The notes under the pieces were generated by a model that made no database searches, had not been told where the DNA came from, and worked only from the letters and a program-made list of their open reading frames with translations. Made by a program: the position numbers and the translations under genes. From DAMCZI01 sp032095175 (lineage in GTDB: Bacteria; Bacillota; Clostridia; Clostridiales; Caloramatoraceae), in the NCBI GenBank assembly GCA_032095175.1, contig DAMCZI010000007.1, forward strand, positions 1-64,000: DNA of 64,000 nt, written 5' to 3'. Shown one piece after another: positions 44,904-54,836 of this stretch (position 1 is the stretch's first letter; every line of letters starts with the position of its first letter).

Positions 44904-44992
44904 GGTAACAGGCACTTGAGTTTTGAGTTATTTAATTAAAGCATCTGGTGATGCTTTTGATAAAATAACTCAAAACTCAAGTTCCTGTTACC
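44904..44992. repeat. Family A palindrome, copy 4
   Basis: GGTAACAGGCACTTGAGTTT and AAACTCAAGTTCCTGTTACC pair, with AAAGCATC and GATGCTTT extending the stem in the centre. Confidence 0.85.
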
Positions 44993-45007
44993 TAGGGGTT
45001 AGCATTA

Positions 45008-45088
45008 AGTGCCAGGCACGTGGCATGTAGTAAGTTAGATAATATTGAGATACCCTAATGTTATCTAACTTGCCATGTGCCTAGCGCT
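45008..45088. repeat. Family C palindrome, copy 4
   Basis: AGTGCCAGGCACGTGGCATG and its partner CATGTGCCTAGCGCT pair; the arms continue through TAAGTTAGATAA. Copies A and C sit next to each other here, between prs and gdhA. Confidence 0.8.
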
Positions 45089-45116
45089 TTTCTTTTATTT
45101 ACCTTTGTGCCCCTTT

Positions 45117-46463
45117 TTATATTATGCCCTGGGCGAGCATTGCATCTGCAACCTTTGTAAAACCGGCGATGTTTGCTCCAAGCACCAGATTGCTTTCGTC
45201 TCCATATTCCCTTGCAGCATCACTTGATCTTTTGTATATACTTTTCATCATCACATGAAGCTTTTCATCAACTTCTTCAAAGGTCCAGGAATACCTCATG
45301 CTATTCTGTGACATTTCAAGGGCGGATGTACCGACTCCTCCAGCGTTTGATGCCTTTGCAGGTCCAAATAGTATTTTATTTTTAAGAAATATATTTGTTG
45401 CGTCAAAGGTTGAAGGCATATTTGCACCTTCACAAACAGCCATAACGCCGTTATTAACCAGAGCTTTTGCAGAAACTTCATCTATTTCATTCTGAGTTGC
45501 ACATGGGAATGCAACATCACATTTTATGTTCCAAATGTTTTTAAATCCCTCATGATATTCTGCATCAGGATGTTCTTTAATATATTCGGATATTCTTTTC
45601 CTTTCAACTTCTTTAATTCTTTGTATTGTATCAAGATTAACTCCATTTTTATCATATATGTATCCGCCTGAGTCGCTCATAGCAACAACCTTTGCACCAA
45701 GGGAAGTGGCCTTTATTGCTGCATGTATTGCAACATTTCCAGAGCCAGAAACGATGGCTGTTGTACCCTTAAGGGATTCCCCCTTTGAATTTAACATTGC
45801 CTCTGCAAAATATATGAGACCAAAGCCTGTAGCTTCCTTTCTAACTAAACTTCCTCCATATGTAATACCTTTTCCGGTAAGTACACCTGCTACATATGCC
45901 CTTGTAATTCTTTTAAATTGACCAAAAAGATAACCTATCTCTCTGGCACCAACACCTATATCACCTGCAGGGACATCTACCTCAGAACCAATGTGTCTGT
46001 AAAGCTCAGTCATAAAGCTCTGACAAAAACGCATAACCTCAAGGTCGGATTTTCCCTTAGGATCAAAATCTGAGCCTCCCTTGCCTCCTCCTATTGGAAG
46101 ACCTGTAAGAGAATTTTTAAATATTTGTTCAAAACCTAAAAATTTAATAATGCTGGCGTTTACCGATGGATGGAATCTTAATCCACCCTTATATGGACCT
46201 ATTGCACTATTGAACTGAACTCTAAAGCCCCTGTTTACTCTGGGAATGCCCTTGTCATCCACCCAGGGAACTCTAAAGATTATCTGTCTTTCAGGCTCAA
46301 CTATTCTTTCCAGTATGCCTGCCGCCCTATATTCGGGATGTCTTTCTATAACAGGAACAAGTGATTCTAAAACCTCCTTTACTGCCTGATGAAATTCAGG
46401 TTCATTAGGATTTCTTTTAACAACTGTATCAAATACTTCATTCACATATTGGCTGGCGTTCAT
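45117..46463 (-). CDS. gdhA: NADP-type glutamate dehydrogenase
   Basis: The 448-residue enzyme interconverts glutamate with 2-oxoglutarate and ammonia. The active-site segment is GLPIGGGKGGSDFDPKGKS (catalytic Lys), followed by PAGDIGVGAREIGYLFGQ. A Rossmann fold lies at about 235-260 (VSGSGNVAIHAAI). Size and sequence fit the hexameric S50 group; S50 members in Clostridia vary between NAD and NADP, so the cofactor is not certain. ATG at 46463 follows AGGGGG; the open frame runs 31 codons further upstream without a ribosome site and enters a family A repeat. Confidence 0.93.
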   Translation of the reverse strand: MNASQYVNEVFDTVVKRNPNEPEFHQAVKEVLESLVPVIERHPEYRAAGILERIVEPERQIIFRVPWVDDKGIPRVNRGFRVQFNSAIGPYKGGLRFHPSVNASIIKFLGFEQIFKNSLTGLPIGGGKGGSDFDPKGKSDLEVMRFCQSFMTELYRHIGSEVDVPAGDIGVGAREIGYLFGQFKRITRAYVAGVLTGKGITYGGSLVRKEATGFGLIYFAEAMLNSKGESLKGTTAIVSGSGNVAIHAAIKATSLGAKVVAMSDSGGYIYDKNGVNLDTIQRIKEVERKRISEYIKEHPDAEYHEGFKNIWNIKCDVAFPCATQNEIDEVSAKALVNNGVMAVCEGANMPSTFDATNIFLKNKILFGPAKASNAGGVGTSALEMSQNSMRYSWTFEEVDEKLHVMMKSIYKRSSDAAREYGDESNLVLGANIAGFTKVADAMLAQGII

Positions 46464-46544
46464 ATAATTCCCCCTAAATAATTTGTTAAATATATCATCT
46501 GTATTTTGGGGGAAATTATTCAGGGAGGTGGCGGAGGTGACGGA

Positions 46545-46637
46545 GGTAACAGGCACTTGAGTTATGAGTTATTTATGAAAGATGAGCGTTGGAAGATAGT
46601 TTTACTTAAATAACTCATAACTCAAGTGCTTGTCACC
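46545..46637. repeat. Family A palindrome, copy 5 (variant arm)
   Basis: GGTAACAGGCACTTGAGTTA pairs with TAACTCAAGTGCTTGTCACC. Both arms carry TTGAGTTATGAG/CTCATAACTCAA rather than TTGAGTTTTGAG, a matched change on both sides. Confidence 0.85.
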
Positions 46638-46758
46638 TTCCATTGCCTAAAAAGTAACAGAATCTTTTCATCTTATTCATATATGTGTTTTTACTTTAAC
46701 AGGTAATTCGTGTAAAATAGTAAATAAAGACTTTTACATAAAACAATCTGGAGGGATA

Positions 46759-47439
46759 ATGATGGTAGAAACAAAGGTTTTAATTGTAGATGACGATGTG
46801 AATATATGCAATCTTATAGAGCTATATCTTCAAAAGGAGGGATACAAGGTTTTTGTATCAAATGATGGAAGGGATGCTCTTAAGATATTTAACAGTAAGC
46901 AGCTGGATTTAATAGTGCTGGATATAATGATGCCTCAAATGGATGGTTATGATGTTTTAAAGGAAATAAGAAAGAGTTCGCAAATTCCTGTAATAATGCT
47001 TACTGCAAAGGGTGAAACCTTCGACAGAGTTTTAGGACTCGAGCTTGGGGCGGATGATTACATAGTAAAACCCTTTGACCCTAAGGAGCTAGTTGCAAGA
47101 ATAAGGGCGGTTTTAAGAAGGTATAAGCCTCAAACCCAGAAGAAGATTATAGAATATACAGACCTTACTATAGATGCAGACTCATATATTGTAAATTACA
47201 AGGGAAAAACAATAGAAATGCCGCCTAAGGAGTTTGAGCTTTTGTTCTATCTTTCATCAAACCCAAACAGGGTATTTACAAGGGATCAGCTTCTCTATGA
47301 GGTATGGGGATACGATTATCCAGGGGATTCAAGAACTGTTGATGTTCATGTTAAAAGAATAAGGGAGAAAATTGAAGAGCATACCGAATGGCAGCTTAAA
47401 ACAGTATGGGGTGTCGGGTATAAGTTTGAGGTGAAATAA
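46759..47439 (+). CDS. OmpR/PhoB-family response regulator
   Basis: The 226-residue regulator has a receiver domain (1-120; Asp11-13 pocket, phospho-Asp55 in IVLDIMMP, Lys in MLTAKG) and a winged-helix DNA-binding domain (about 130-226; RTVDVHVKRIREKIE). It is encoded directly before its kinase with no gap. GGAGGG precedes the start. The sensed signal and targets are unknown; the htrA gene 3' of the kinase suggests envelope stress. Confidence 0.93.
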   Translation: MMVETKVLIVDDDVNICNLIELYLQKEGYKVFVSNDGRDALKIFNSKQLDLIVLDIMMPQMDGYDVLKEIRKSSQIPVIMLTAKGETFDRVLGLELGADDYIVKPFDPKELVARIRAVLRRYKPQTQKKIIEYTDLTIDADSYIVNYKGKTIEMPPKEFELLFYLSSNPNRVFTRDQLLYEVWGYDYPGDSRTVDVHVKRIREKIEEHTEWQLKTVWGVGYKFEVK

Positions 47440-48846
47440 ATGAAAAGAAGCCTTTTTACCAAGCTTATGACCTCATATGTAATTGTAATAATAATATCCT
47501 TCAGCCTTGTTGCAGTATTCCTGTCTGCATGGTTTAATTCCTATTATTACGATCAAAAGACTGCTGCATTGATTGATGAGGGTAACAAGCTAACTCAGGT
47601 TGTATCAGACTATGTTAATGGCTTCATAAGTAAGGATAGAATGGAGATGGAGCTTTCCTATGTAGATAAATATTCAAACACGAAGATATGGCTTGTAGAT
47701 AACTATGGCTATGTTTGGGGACGTTCTGGAAATGATGGAGATAAAATAATCGATAAGCAGTTGACGAACCTGGATATAGAAGAAATAAGAAAAGGTAGCA
47801 TAGTTATTATAAAGGGGACCTCATCTGAAAAATTTGCAACTCCAATGCTTACAGTTGGACTGCCTATATATGTGAATACTCAGGTAAGGGGAGGACTTTT
47901 TTTGCATTCCCCAATAAACGAAATTAACAGAGCATTAAAAAGGGTATATCTGGTTATATGGATTTCAGCAATATTTGCTACAGCCCTGTCTGCCTTTATA
48001 ATATACTATTTTTCAGATAGGATGCTTATAAGGCCAATAGGAAAAATAAATCAAACAGCAAGATCCATATCAAAGGGTGATTTTGATAAAAGGGTTGAAA
48101 TACAATCAAAGGATGAGATAGGAGACCTGGCAACATCCTTTAACTACATGGCGGATTCTGTAAAAAATCTTGAGGGTATGAGAAGGACCTTTATTGCCAA
48201 TATATCTCATGAGCTAAGATCTCCTATAACATCAATAAACGGTTTTATATCAGGAATGCTTGATGGAACAATACCTGATGAGAAATGGCCCTATTACTTA
48301 AGAATTGTCCATGATGAGATTAAGAGACTTATAAGACTTATAAATGACACACTAGACCTTGCAAGGCTTGAATCAGGAGAGTTTTCATTGAAAATGGGAA
48401 ACTTTGATATTAACGAACTTATAAGAGAAAGAATAATAAAATTTGAAGATAAGATAAACAAAAAATCTATTAATGTTGAAGTAACACTTATTGAAAGCAA
48501 GGTTATGGTTAATGGAGATAGAGACAGGATAGATCAAGTATTAACTAATCTCCTTGATAATGCAATAAAATTCGTTCCTGAGAAGGGTACTATTAGGATA
48601 AATACTGAACTTAGACAGGACAGGCTGCTTGTGGAGGTATATAATGATGGATGCCCAATACCTAAGGAAGATATAAAATATATATGGGATAGATTTCATA
48701 AGGCTGATAAGGCTCGTTCAAAAGGAGGAGGAACGGGGCTTGGACTCTCAATTGCAAGGCAGATTATAAATCAGCATAATGAGACCATATGGGCAGAATC
48801 CGGGGATTTTGGTACGAAATTTACCTTCACTCTTAAAAAAATCTAA
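47440..48846 (+). CDS. Membrane sensor histidine kinase
   Basis: The 468-residue kinase has two membrane helices (about 10-32 and 170-190) flanking an extracellular sensor of about 135 residues, then a HAMP domain (about 190-245), HisKA with phospho-His257 (NISHELRSPITS), and the ATPase domain with N-box NLLDNAIKF, DRFHKAD and GGTGLGL. All motifs are intact. Start ATG overlaps the regulator stop region, so it is coupled. Its partner is the preceding regulator. Confidence 0.93.
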   Translation: MKRSLFTKLMTSYVIVIIISFSLVAVFLSAWFNSYYYDQKTAALIDEGNKLTQVVSDYVNGFISKDRMEMELSYVDKYSNTKIWLVDNYGYVWGRSGNDGDKIIDKQLTNLDIEEIRKGSIVIIKGTSSEKFATPMLTVGLPIYVNTQVRGGLFLHSPINEINRALKRVYLVIWISAIFATALSAFIIYYFSDRMLIRPIGKINQTARSISKGDFDKRVEIQSKDEIGDLATSFNYMADSVKNLEGMRRTFIANISHELRSPITSINGFISGMLDGTIPDEKWPYYLRIVHDEIKRLIRLINDTLDLARLESGEFSLKMGNFDINELIRERIIKFEDKINKKSINVEVTLIESKVMVNGDRDRIDQVLTNLLDNAIKFVPEKGTIRINTELRQDRLLVEVYNDGCPIPKEDIKYIWDRFHKADKARSKGGGTGLGLSIARQIINQHNETIWAESGDFGTKFTFTLKKI

Positions 48847-48992
48847 AGACTTTGGTACAATTTAAATAAAGAACAGCATTTATATAGTATATATTTCTTC
48901 AATATTGATATATTGTTATATTATTTTTCAATTTTTGTTCATATTTTCTTTAAAAAGACATCTTATAATTATAACTAGTAGGAGGTGTCGTT

Positions 48993-50165
48993 ATGGATTA
49001 TAACAATAATTCAACTGAAAATAATTCATGGGGAAGCGGCATTAGATTTAAGGAAGAAAAGAAGCCAAAAAGACTATTGAAAGTTCTTGGCATTGTAATG
49101 ATTGTGTTTTTTTCTGCATCCATTGGTGGAATTCTTGGCGGATATTATGTAAAAACTAATTATACACCTTCCTATCAAGGTCATGATACGGGAAGCAATG
49201 AAACTAATCAGTCATCCTCTGTAAAAGTTTCGAATTTACCAAAGAATACTATTACACAGGTTGCGGAAAAAGTGGGGCCAGCAGTGGTTGGAATAAGTAA
49301 CAATGTACTTACCCCCTTTTCTGGTCTAAAACCAGCAGGAAGTGGTTCGGGAATAATTATAGACAGAGAAGGGTATATAATTACCAACAACCATGTTATA
49401 AAAGGTGCAACTAGTGTTACAGTTACTCTTCCAGGAGGCAAGAAGGTGCCTGCCAGAATAATAGGCGGTGATGACCAGGCCGATTTGGCAGTTTTAAAGA
49501 TAAACATGGCAAACCTTCCTGTTGCAAAACTTGGTGATTCATCAGAGATTAGGGTAGGGGATGTAGCAGTTGCAATAGGAAATCCATTAGGGGAAGAGTT
49601 TGCTGGTACAGTAACAGCAGGTATAGTAAGCGGAATAAACAGAGAACTTGATACTGATAAGGGAACTTATAGATACATACAAACAGATGCATCTATAAAT
49701 CCCGGTAATAGCGGAGGAGCCCTTTGTAATGCTGATGGAGAGGTTATAGGAATTAACTCAGTTAAGATTAGTGATCGTTTCGAGAATGTTGAGGGTATGG
49801 GATTTGCAATACCAATAAGTGATGCAAAACCTATAATTGATGAGATTATTAAAAAGGGTTATGTATCAAGACCTCAGATAGGTATTAGGTATGAGGATAT
49901 AGACAGCGATACAGCTCAAGCATATGGAGTACCTGTTGGAGCAGGCGTTCACGAAGTTGCTCAAGGTGGACCTGCATATCAGGCAGGAATAGTTTCTGGA
50001 GATATTATAGTTGAGATTGATGGTGTTAAACTCAACGATGATACAAATCTAAGGATTATAATAAACAGACGTAAAATAGGTGATGTAATACCTATAAGGG
50101 TTTGGAGAGATGGCAAATACCTGGACTTTAAGGTTAAGCTTGGGGACTCGGTAAATTTTAGATAA
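48993..50165 (+). CDS. htrA: HtrA/DegP-type membrane-anchored serine protease
   Basis: The 390-residue protease has a cytoplasmic tail (1-27), one membrane helix (about 28-50), a trypsin-like domain with His134 (TNNHVI), Asp164 (QADLAVL) and Ser240 (GNSGGAL), and one PDZ domain (about 290-385). It degrades or refolds damaged extracytoplasmic proteins. It lies 146 bases downstream of the two-component system and is probably a target or partner. Ribosome site AGGAGGTG. Confidence 0.93.
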   Translation: MDYNNNSTENNSWGSGIRFKEEKKPKRLLKVLGIVMIVFFSASIGGILGGYYVKTNYTPSYQGHDTGSNETNQSSSVKVSNLPKNTITQVAEKVGPAVVGISNNVLTPFSGLKPAGSGSGIIIDREGYIITNNHVIKGATSVTVTLPGGKKVPARIIGGDDQADLAVLKINMANLPVAKLGDSSEIRVGDVAVAIGNPLGEEFAGTVTAGIVSGINRELDTDKGTYRYIQTDASINPGNSGGALCNADGEVIGINSVKISDRFENVEGMGFAIPISDAKPIIDEIIKKGYVSRPQIGIRYEDIDSDTAQAYGVPVGAGVHEVAQGGPAYQAGIVSGDIIVEIDGVKLNDDTNLRIIINRRKIGDVIPIRVWRDGKYLDFKVKLGDSVNFR

Positions 50166-50177
50166 AAGCATCCACTA

Positions 50178-50428
50178 GTGTCGGGCGCATGTTAAGTGGC
50201 AAGTTGGCAAGGCGTATTAAAAAAATAACAAGTCAATATTTTGGTCTATTTTGTGACATACTTTGTCAATGAAAGCCCAAGTTAGCCGATCTAGCTTGAG
50301 CTTTCATTTCCTCGTCTGACGCAAAATATCCTCAAAATCTTTGACTTGTTATTTTCTTTAATAAGCCTAATATTGGCTGCACCAATATTATTAAACTTGC
50401 CACTTGTCATGTGCCTTGGACTATTCTG
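50178..50428. repeat. Family C palindrome, copy 5, interrupted by element E
   Basis: The left arm GTTAAGTGGCAAGTT (about 50190-50204) and right arm AACTTGCCACTTGTCATGTG (from 50394) are family C. Between them sits an unrelated palindrome (E, about 50216-50362). This fills the htrA-pth gap. Confidence 0.75.
50216..50362. repeat. Element E, nested hairpin pair
   Basis: ATTAAAAAAATAACAAGTCAA pairs with TTGACTTGTTATTTTCTTTAAT. Inside, TGAAAGCCCAAGTTAG pairs with CTAGCTTGAGCTTTCA. Only one copy was seen in the window. Confidence 0.75.
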
Positions 50429-50508
50429 CGTGTTTGTTACTAGTTTTTGTGATATACTATTATTGGCAAATTATAAAGTCAGAAGTTTTGTACTGAGGAG
50501 TGTTAGAA

Positions 50509-51081
50509 ATGTATTTAGTAGTTGGACTTGGCAATCCCGGAAGGGAATATGAAGGAACAAGGCATAATGCTGGGTTTGGGGTTGTAGAATATATGGCTGA
50601 TAAGCTTGGCTTTGATATATCAAGAATAAAATTTAAGGGACTTGTTGGAGAAACTATTATTTCCGGGGAAAAGTGCCTGTTTTTAAAACCGTCAACCTTT
50701 ATGAATTTAAGTGGAGAAAGTGTAAGGGAGGCAGCAGATTTTTATAAAATACCTCCTGAAAATATAATAGTTGTTTATGATGATGTTTCCATGGAGGTTG
50801 GAAGACTTAGGATAAGACCATCGGGAAGCGATGGAGGACATAATGGAATGAAAAGCATAATATATCAACTAAACAGCAACTCTTTTCCAAGGGTAAGGGT
50901 CGGAATAGGAGCACCATCAAGAGAGATGGTATCTCATGTTCTTGGAAGATTTACTCAAGATGAAAAGCCGCTTATAAAAGAAATTACAGAAATAGCCAGC
51001 GATGCTGTTGCTGAAATTATAAAAAATGGAGCACAAAGTGCAATGAACAGGTATAATAGCTATAAAGCAGGTCAAGAATAA
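50509..51081 (+). CDS. pth: Peptidyl-tRNA hydrolase
   Basis: The 190-residue enzyme releases peptides from stalled peptidyl-tRNA. The signature VGLGNPGREYEGTRHNAGF (about 4-22) holds the catalytic His20 and Asn10. FLKPSTFMNLSGES and GGHNGMKSI also match. ATG at 50509 follows GAGGAGTG. Its position before mfd is conserved in Firmicutes. Confidence 0.95.
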   Translation: MYLVVGLGNPGREYEGTRHNAGFGVVEYMADKLGFDISRIKFKGLVGETIISGEKCLFLKPSTFMNLSGESVREAADFYKIPPENIIVVYDDVSMEVGRLRIRPSGSDGGHNGMKSIIYQLNSNSFPRVRVGIGAPSREMVSHVLGRFTQDEKPLIKEITEIASDAVAEIIKNGAQSAMNRYNSYKAGQE

Positions 51082-51126
51082 CAATGTGCGATATATAGCA
51101 AGCAAGAATTCTATCATATTGCTTTC

Positions 51127-51246
51127 TATATATACAAAGTAAAAATTCTATTACCTACTGCCTTTTCAAACATCCTAGAGTCGAACCAGTTTTGCAGGGG
51201 TGTTTGAAAAGGCAGTAGGTAAAGAATTTTATTACTTTGTATATAG
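51127..51246 (+). repeat. Family D covarying hairpin, copy 2
   Basis: Outer arms ATATACAAAGTAA and TTACTTTGTATAT, flanks AAATTCTATTAC and GTAAAGAATTT, inner stem CTACTGCCTTTTCAAACA with TGTTTGAAAAGGCAGTAG, loop TCCTAGAGTCGAACCAGTTT. The inner stem differs completely from copy 1 but is fully paired. Confidence 0.85.
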
Positions 51247-51282
51247 CTTAACCATGGCCATTTTTAAATAGGGGGTGGATTT

Positions 51283-54200
51283 TTGAAATTTAAGGCATTG
51301 AATAATCTTTTTAAAGAATCAGAGGAATACAATTTGATAGCATCCTCTTTGAAAAACGGCAAAACCCCTTGTCAGGTTCACGGCCTTTCGGAATCCCAAA
51401 AGGCCTTTATTGCGTATTGTCTTTTTGAGAGCGCTGACAATCAGGTTCTTTTCCTTGCTCATAATGATATGGAAGCAAGGAAAATATATGATGATTTAAG
51501 GACCTTTACAGATGCATGTGTATACTTTCCTATAAAGGAAATGGTGTTTAATGTTGATGTTACATCTGCAGAAATAAAGATAGAGAGATTAAAAGCTATA
51601 AGAAGAATACTTGATGGAGAAAAGTTAATTGTTGTTGCATCTATTGACTCCATCTACTATAGAATGCCTCCAGCAAAAATACTTAGGGAATCATCCATAT
51701 CCATTTCTGCAGGAGACAGTATGGATATAAAAAAGCTTGCTGAAGAACTTGTGGATGTAGGATATGAAAGAGTTAATACTGTTGAAGGACCAGGACAGTT
51801 TGCACAGAGGGGCGGAATAATAGATATATTTTCATCTATATCAGATGAGCCAATAAGAATAGAATTTTTTGGTGATGAAGTAGATACCATAAGAAATTTT
51901 GATGTAATAACCCAAAGAAGCAGTGATAATATTGATAACGCAGTAATATATCCTGCCAGGGAGATTATAATACCATCAAACAGCCTTCCAGAAATAATAT
52001 CAAAGATGAGAAAGGATTTTGATGGTCGATTAAAATCCTTTGCAAAGAAGAACAAGGATGCAGCAGAGAGGTTTAAAGCCAGGATAAGTGAGAATATGGA
52101 AAGGCTTGAAAGCCTTAGATATTTCGATGGTATAGACAGTTATATACCATACATATATAAAGATTCCAGCGACTTTGTGGGATATTTTAACGCTCCATTG
52201 ATAATGCTTGATGAATCTGGAAGGGTATCTCAGAGAATAAGAGCATCCTTTGATGATTTTCAAGAGGCATACAAATCTCTTTTAGAAAAGGGGGACATAT
52301 TACCACTTCAAGGAGAGTATATGTTTAGCCCTGATTACCTTATTGGAAGGATTAAGGATGAAAGCGTTGTGACACTTAACATGCTTCCAAGGGTAGTTGA
52401 GGACTTTAAACCATTATCCATTGTTAACTTCAATGCAATATCTATAAATCCCATTTCCGGGAATATAGAATATATGCTGGACGAGATAAGGACAAGAGTA
52501 AAGCGTGGATATAGAGTAGTAATAATGTCAGGTACCAGGGCTAGAGGAGAGAGGCTTGAAAAATCCCTTAAGGATGAGGAGTTTAATGCAGTATATCTTG
52601 ACGAGATAGAAACAATAAATCCAGGAAACATAATTGTAACCTCGGGAAGTATAAGCAGAGGCATGGATTTCCCAGGGATAAAGCTCTCCATAATATCAGA
52701 TCGAGAGGTATTTAAGGAGAAAAAGGACAAGGCAAAGAAAAGCTTCCCTAAAAAGACAAGAAAGATTGAAAGCTTCACAGACCTTAAACCTGAGGATTTT
52801 GTTGTCCATGTAAACCATGGAATAGGAGTTTTTAAAGGGATAAAGGAACTTGTAATAGAGGGGATAAAGAAGGACTACCTTGTAATTCAGTATCAGGGTG
52901 GAGATACACTCTATGTTCCAGTAGAACAGCTGGACATGGTTCAAAAATACATAGGCTCTGATGAAAACCCTCCAAAGCTGTATAAGCTTGGAGGTACGGA
53001 ATGGGCAAAGACCAAAAAGAAGGTAAGAGAATCCTTAAAGGAAATGGCAGAGGACTTGGTAAAGCTTTATGCAATGAGAAGTACCACAGTTGGCCATGCC
53101 TTTTCAAAGGATACTCCATGGCAAAGACAGTTTGAGGAAGAATTCCCATACGACGAAACCCGCGACCAGCTTACTTCAATAGAGGAGATAAAAACAGACA
53201 TGGAGAACTCAAAGCCAATGGATAGGCTTCTTTGCGGAGATGTTGGATATGGAAAAACGGAGGTTGCAATAAGGGCGGCATTTAAGGCAGTTATGGATGG
53301 TAAGCAGGTTGCAGTGCTTGTTCCAACAACAATACTTGCAGAACAGCATTACAATAACTTCCTTCAAAGGTTTATGAATTTTCCTGTTAAAGTAGATATG
53401 ATAAGCAGATTTAGAAATAGGGAGCAGCAAAAAAAGACCATAAAGGATTTAGCTGCTGCCAATGTAGATGTAGTAATAGGAACACATAGATTACTGCAGA
53501 AGGATATAAAGTTTAGGGATCTTGGGCTTTTGATAATCGATGAAGAGCAGAGGTTTGGAGTTGCCCATAAGGAAAAGATAAAGGCTCTTAAAAAGAATAT
53601 AGATGTGCTTACACTAACAGCCACACCTATTCCAAGAACCCTTCATATGTCCTTAAGTGGAGTGAGGGATATGAGTATAATAGAAACTCCACCGGAAGAG
53701 AGATTTCCTGTGCAAACCTATGTTATGGAATACAATGAGGGAATTATAAGGGATGCAATAGTAAGAGAGATGTCAAGAGGAGGCCAGGCATTCTTTGTAT
53801 ACAACAGAGTAGAAACAATAAAGGATATGCAAATTGCTCTATCAAGATTAGTTCCAGAGGCTAAAATAGTTGTAGCCCATGGACAAATGGAAGAGGGACA
53901 ACTTGAGGATGTTATAGTTCAATTTATATCCGGTGATGGAGATATACTCCTCTGCACAACGATAATCGAAACAGGAATAGACATGCCTAATGTAAATACG
54001 CTTATTGTATATGATGCCGATAGAATGGGATTATCCCAGCTTTATCAGCTTAGAGGAAGAGTAGGAAGGTCTAACAGGCTTGCTTATTCATACTTTACCT
54101 ATAGAAAGGATAAGGTACTTTCTGAGACAGCAGAAAAAAGGCTTAAGGCAATAAAAGAATTTACAGAGTTTGGCTCAGGGTTTAAAATTGCAATGAGAGA

Positions 54201-54792
54201 TCTTGAGATAAGGGGTGCGGGAAATATTCTAGGAACACAGCAGCATGGTCATTTAGCAGCAGTAGGATATGATCTATACTGCAAAATGCTTGAAGAGGCA
54301 GTAAATGAGCTTTCAGGGGAAGAAAAGGAAGAATATATAGAAACTACAATAGATATATCCATAAATGCATATATACCTGACAGCTACATAGAGGATGAGG
54401 TTTTAAAAATAGAAACCTACAAAAAAATAGCCTCCATTGAAAATATGGAGGATAAAATGGATATGGAAGAGGAGCTTATAGACAGGTTTGGCGACATACC
54501 AAAGCCCCTTGAGAACCTCATAAATATCGCATATTTAAAGGCTCTTGCAAGAAGCATTAGAATAGTTGATATAAAGCAGCAGGGGAAGGATATTTTGCTG
54601 CATTTTAAGGATATGAATAATATGGGAATTGACAAGATTCAAGCTGCAAATCAGAAGCTAGGAGGAATACTATCCTTTGCGAGCTCTGTTCAACCAATTA
54701 TAAAATTAAAGCTGGAAAGCCAAAATGATTCAATAAAGGTTTTGAGGAATTTTTTGGAGCTAATGGAAGGTTTGCAGAAAGACAAAAAATAG
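51283..54792 (+). CDS. mfd: Transcription-repair coupling factor
   Basis: The 1169-residue ATPase pushes stalled RNA polymerase off lesions and recruits UvrA. Domain order is as expected: UvrB-like N-terminus, RNA-polymerase interaction domain (VHVNHGIGVFKGI, about 505), then helicase domains with Walker A GDVGYGKTEVA (about 649), DEEQRFGV and TATPIPRTL, and a C-terminal TRCF domain (GAGNILGTQQHGH). Start is TTG with GGGGGTGG upstream. It is preceded by family D copy 2. Confidence 0.95.
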   Translation: MKFKALNNLFKESEEYNLIASSLKNGKTPCQVHGLSESQKAFIAYCLFESADNQVLFLAHNDMEARKIYDDLRTFTDACVYFPIKEMVFNVDVTSAEIKIERLKAIRRILDGEKLIVVASIDSIYYRMPPAKILRESSISISAGDSMDIKKLAEELVDVGYERVNTVEGPGQFAQRGGIIDIFSSISDEPIRIEFFGDEVDTIRNFDVITQRSSDNIDNAVIYPAREIIIPSNSLPEIISKMRKDFDGRLKSFAKKNKDAAERFKARISENMERLESLRYFDGIDSYIPYIYKDSSDFVGYFNAPLIMLDESGRVSQRIRASFDDFQEAYKSLLEKGDILPLQGEYMFSPDYLIGRIKDESVVTLNMLPRVVEDFKPLSIVNFNAISINPISGNIEYMLDEIRTRVKRGYRVVIMSGTRARGERLEKSLKDEEFNAVYLDEIETINPGNIIVTSGSISRGMDFPGIKLSIISDREVFKEKKDKAKKSFPKKTRKIESFTDLKPEDFVVHVNHGIGVFKGIKELVIEGIKKDYLVIQYQGGDTLYVPVEQLDMVQKYIGSDENPPKLYKLGGTEWAKTKKKVRESLKEMAEDLVKLYAMRSTTVGHAFSKDTPWQRQFEEEFPYDETRDQLTSIEEIKTDMENSKPMDRLLCGDVGYGKTEVAIRAAFKAVMDGKQVAVLVPTTILAEQHYNNFLQRFMNFPVKVDMISRFRNREQQKKTIKDLAAANVDVVIGTHRLLQKDIKFRDLGLLIIDEEQRFGVAHKEKIKALKKNIDVLTLTATPIPRTLHMSLSGVRDMSIIETPPEERFPVQTYVMEYNEGIIRDAIVREMSRGGQAFFVYNRVETIKDMQIALSRLVPEAKIVVAHGQMEEGQLEDVIVQFISGDGDILLCTTIIETGIDMPNVNTLIVYDADRMGLSQLYQLRGRVGRSNRLAYSYFTYRKDKVLSETAEKRLKAIKEFTEFGSGFKIAMRDLEIRGAGNILGTQQHGHLAAVGYDLYCKMLEEAVNELSGEEKEEYIETTIDISINAYIPDSYIEDEVLKIETYKKIASIENMEDKMDMEEELIDRFGDIPKPLENLINIAYLKALARSIRIVDIKQQGKDILLHFKDMNNMGIDKIQAANQKLGGILSFASSVQPIIKLKLESQNDSIKVLRNFLELMEGLQKDKK

Positions 54793-54836
54793 GATATAAT
54801 ATTTCACAAGGCTAAAAAAGAGGGGAAGGGATTTTT

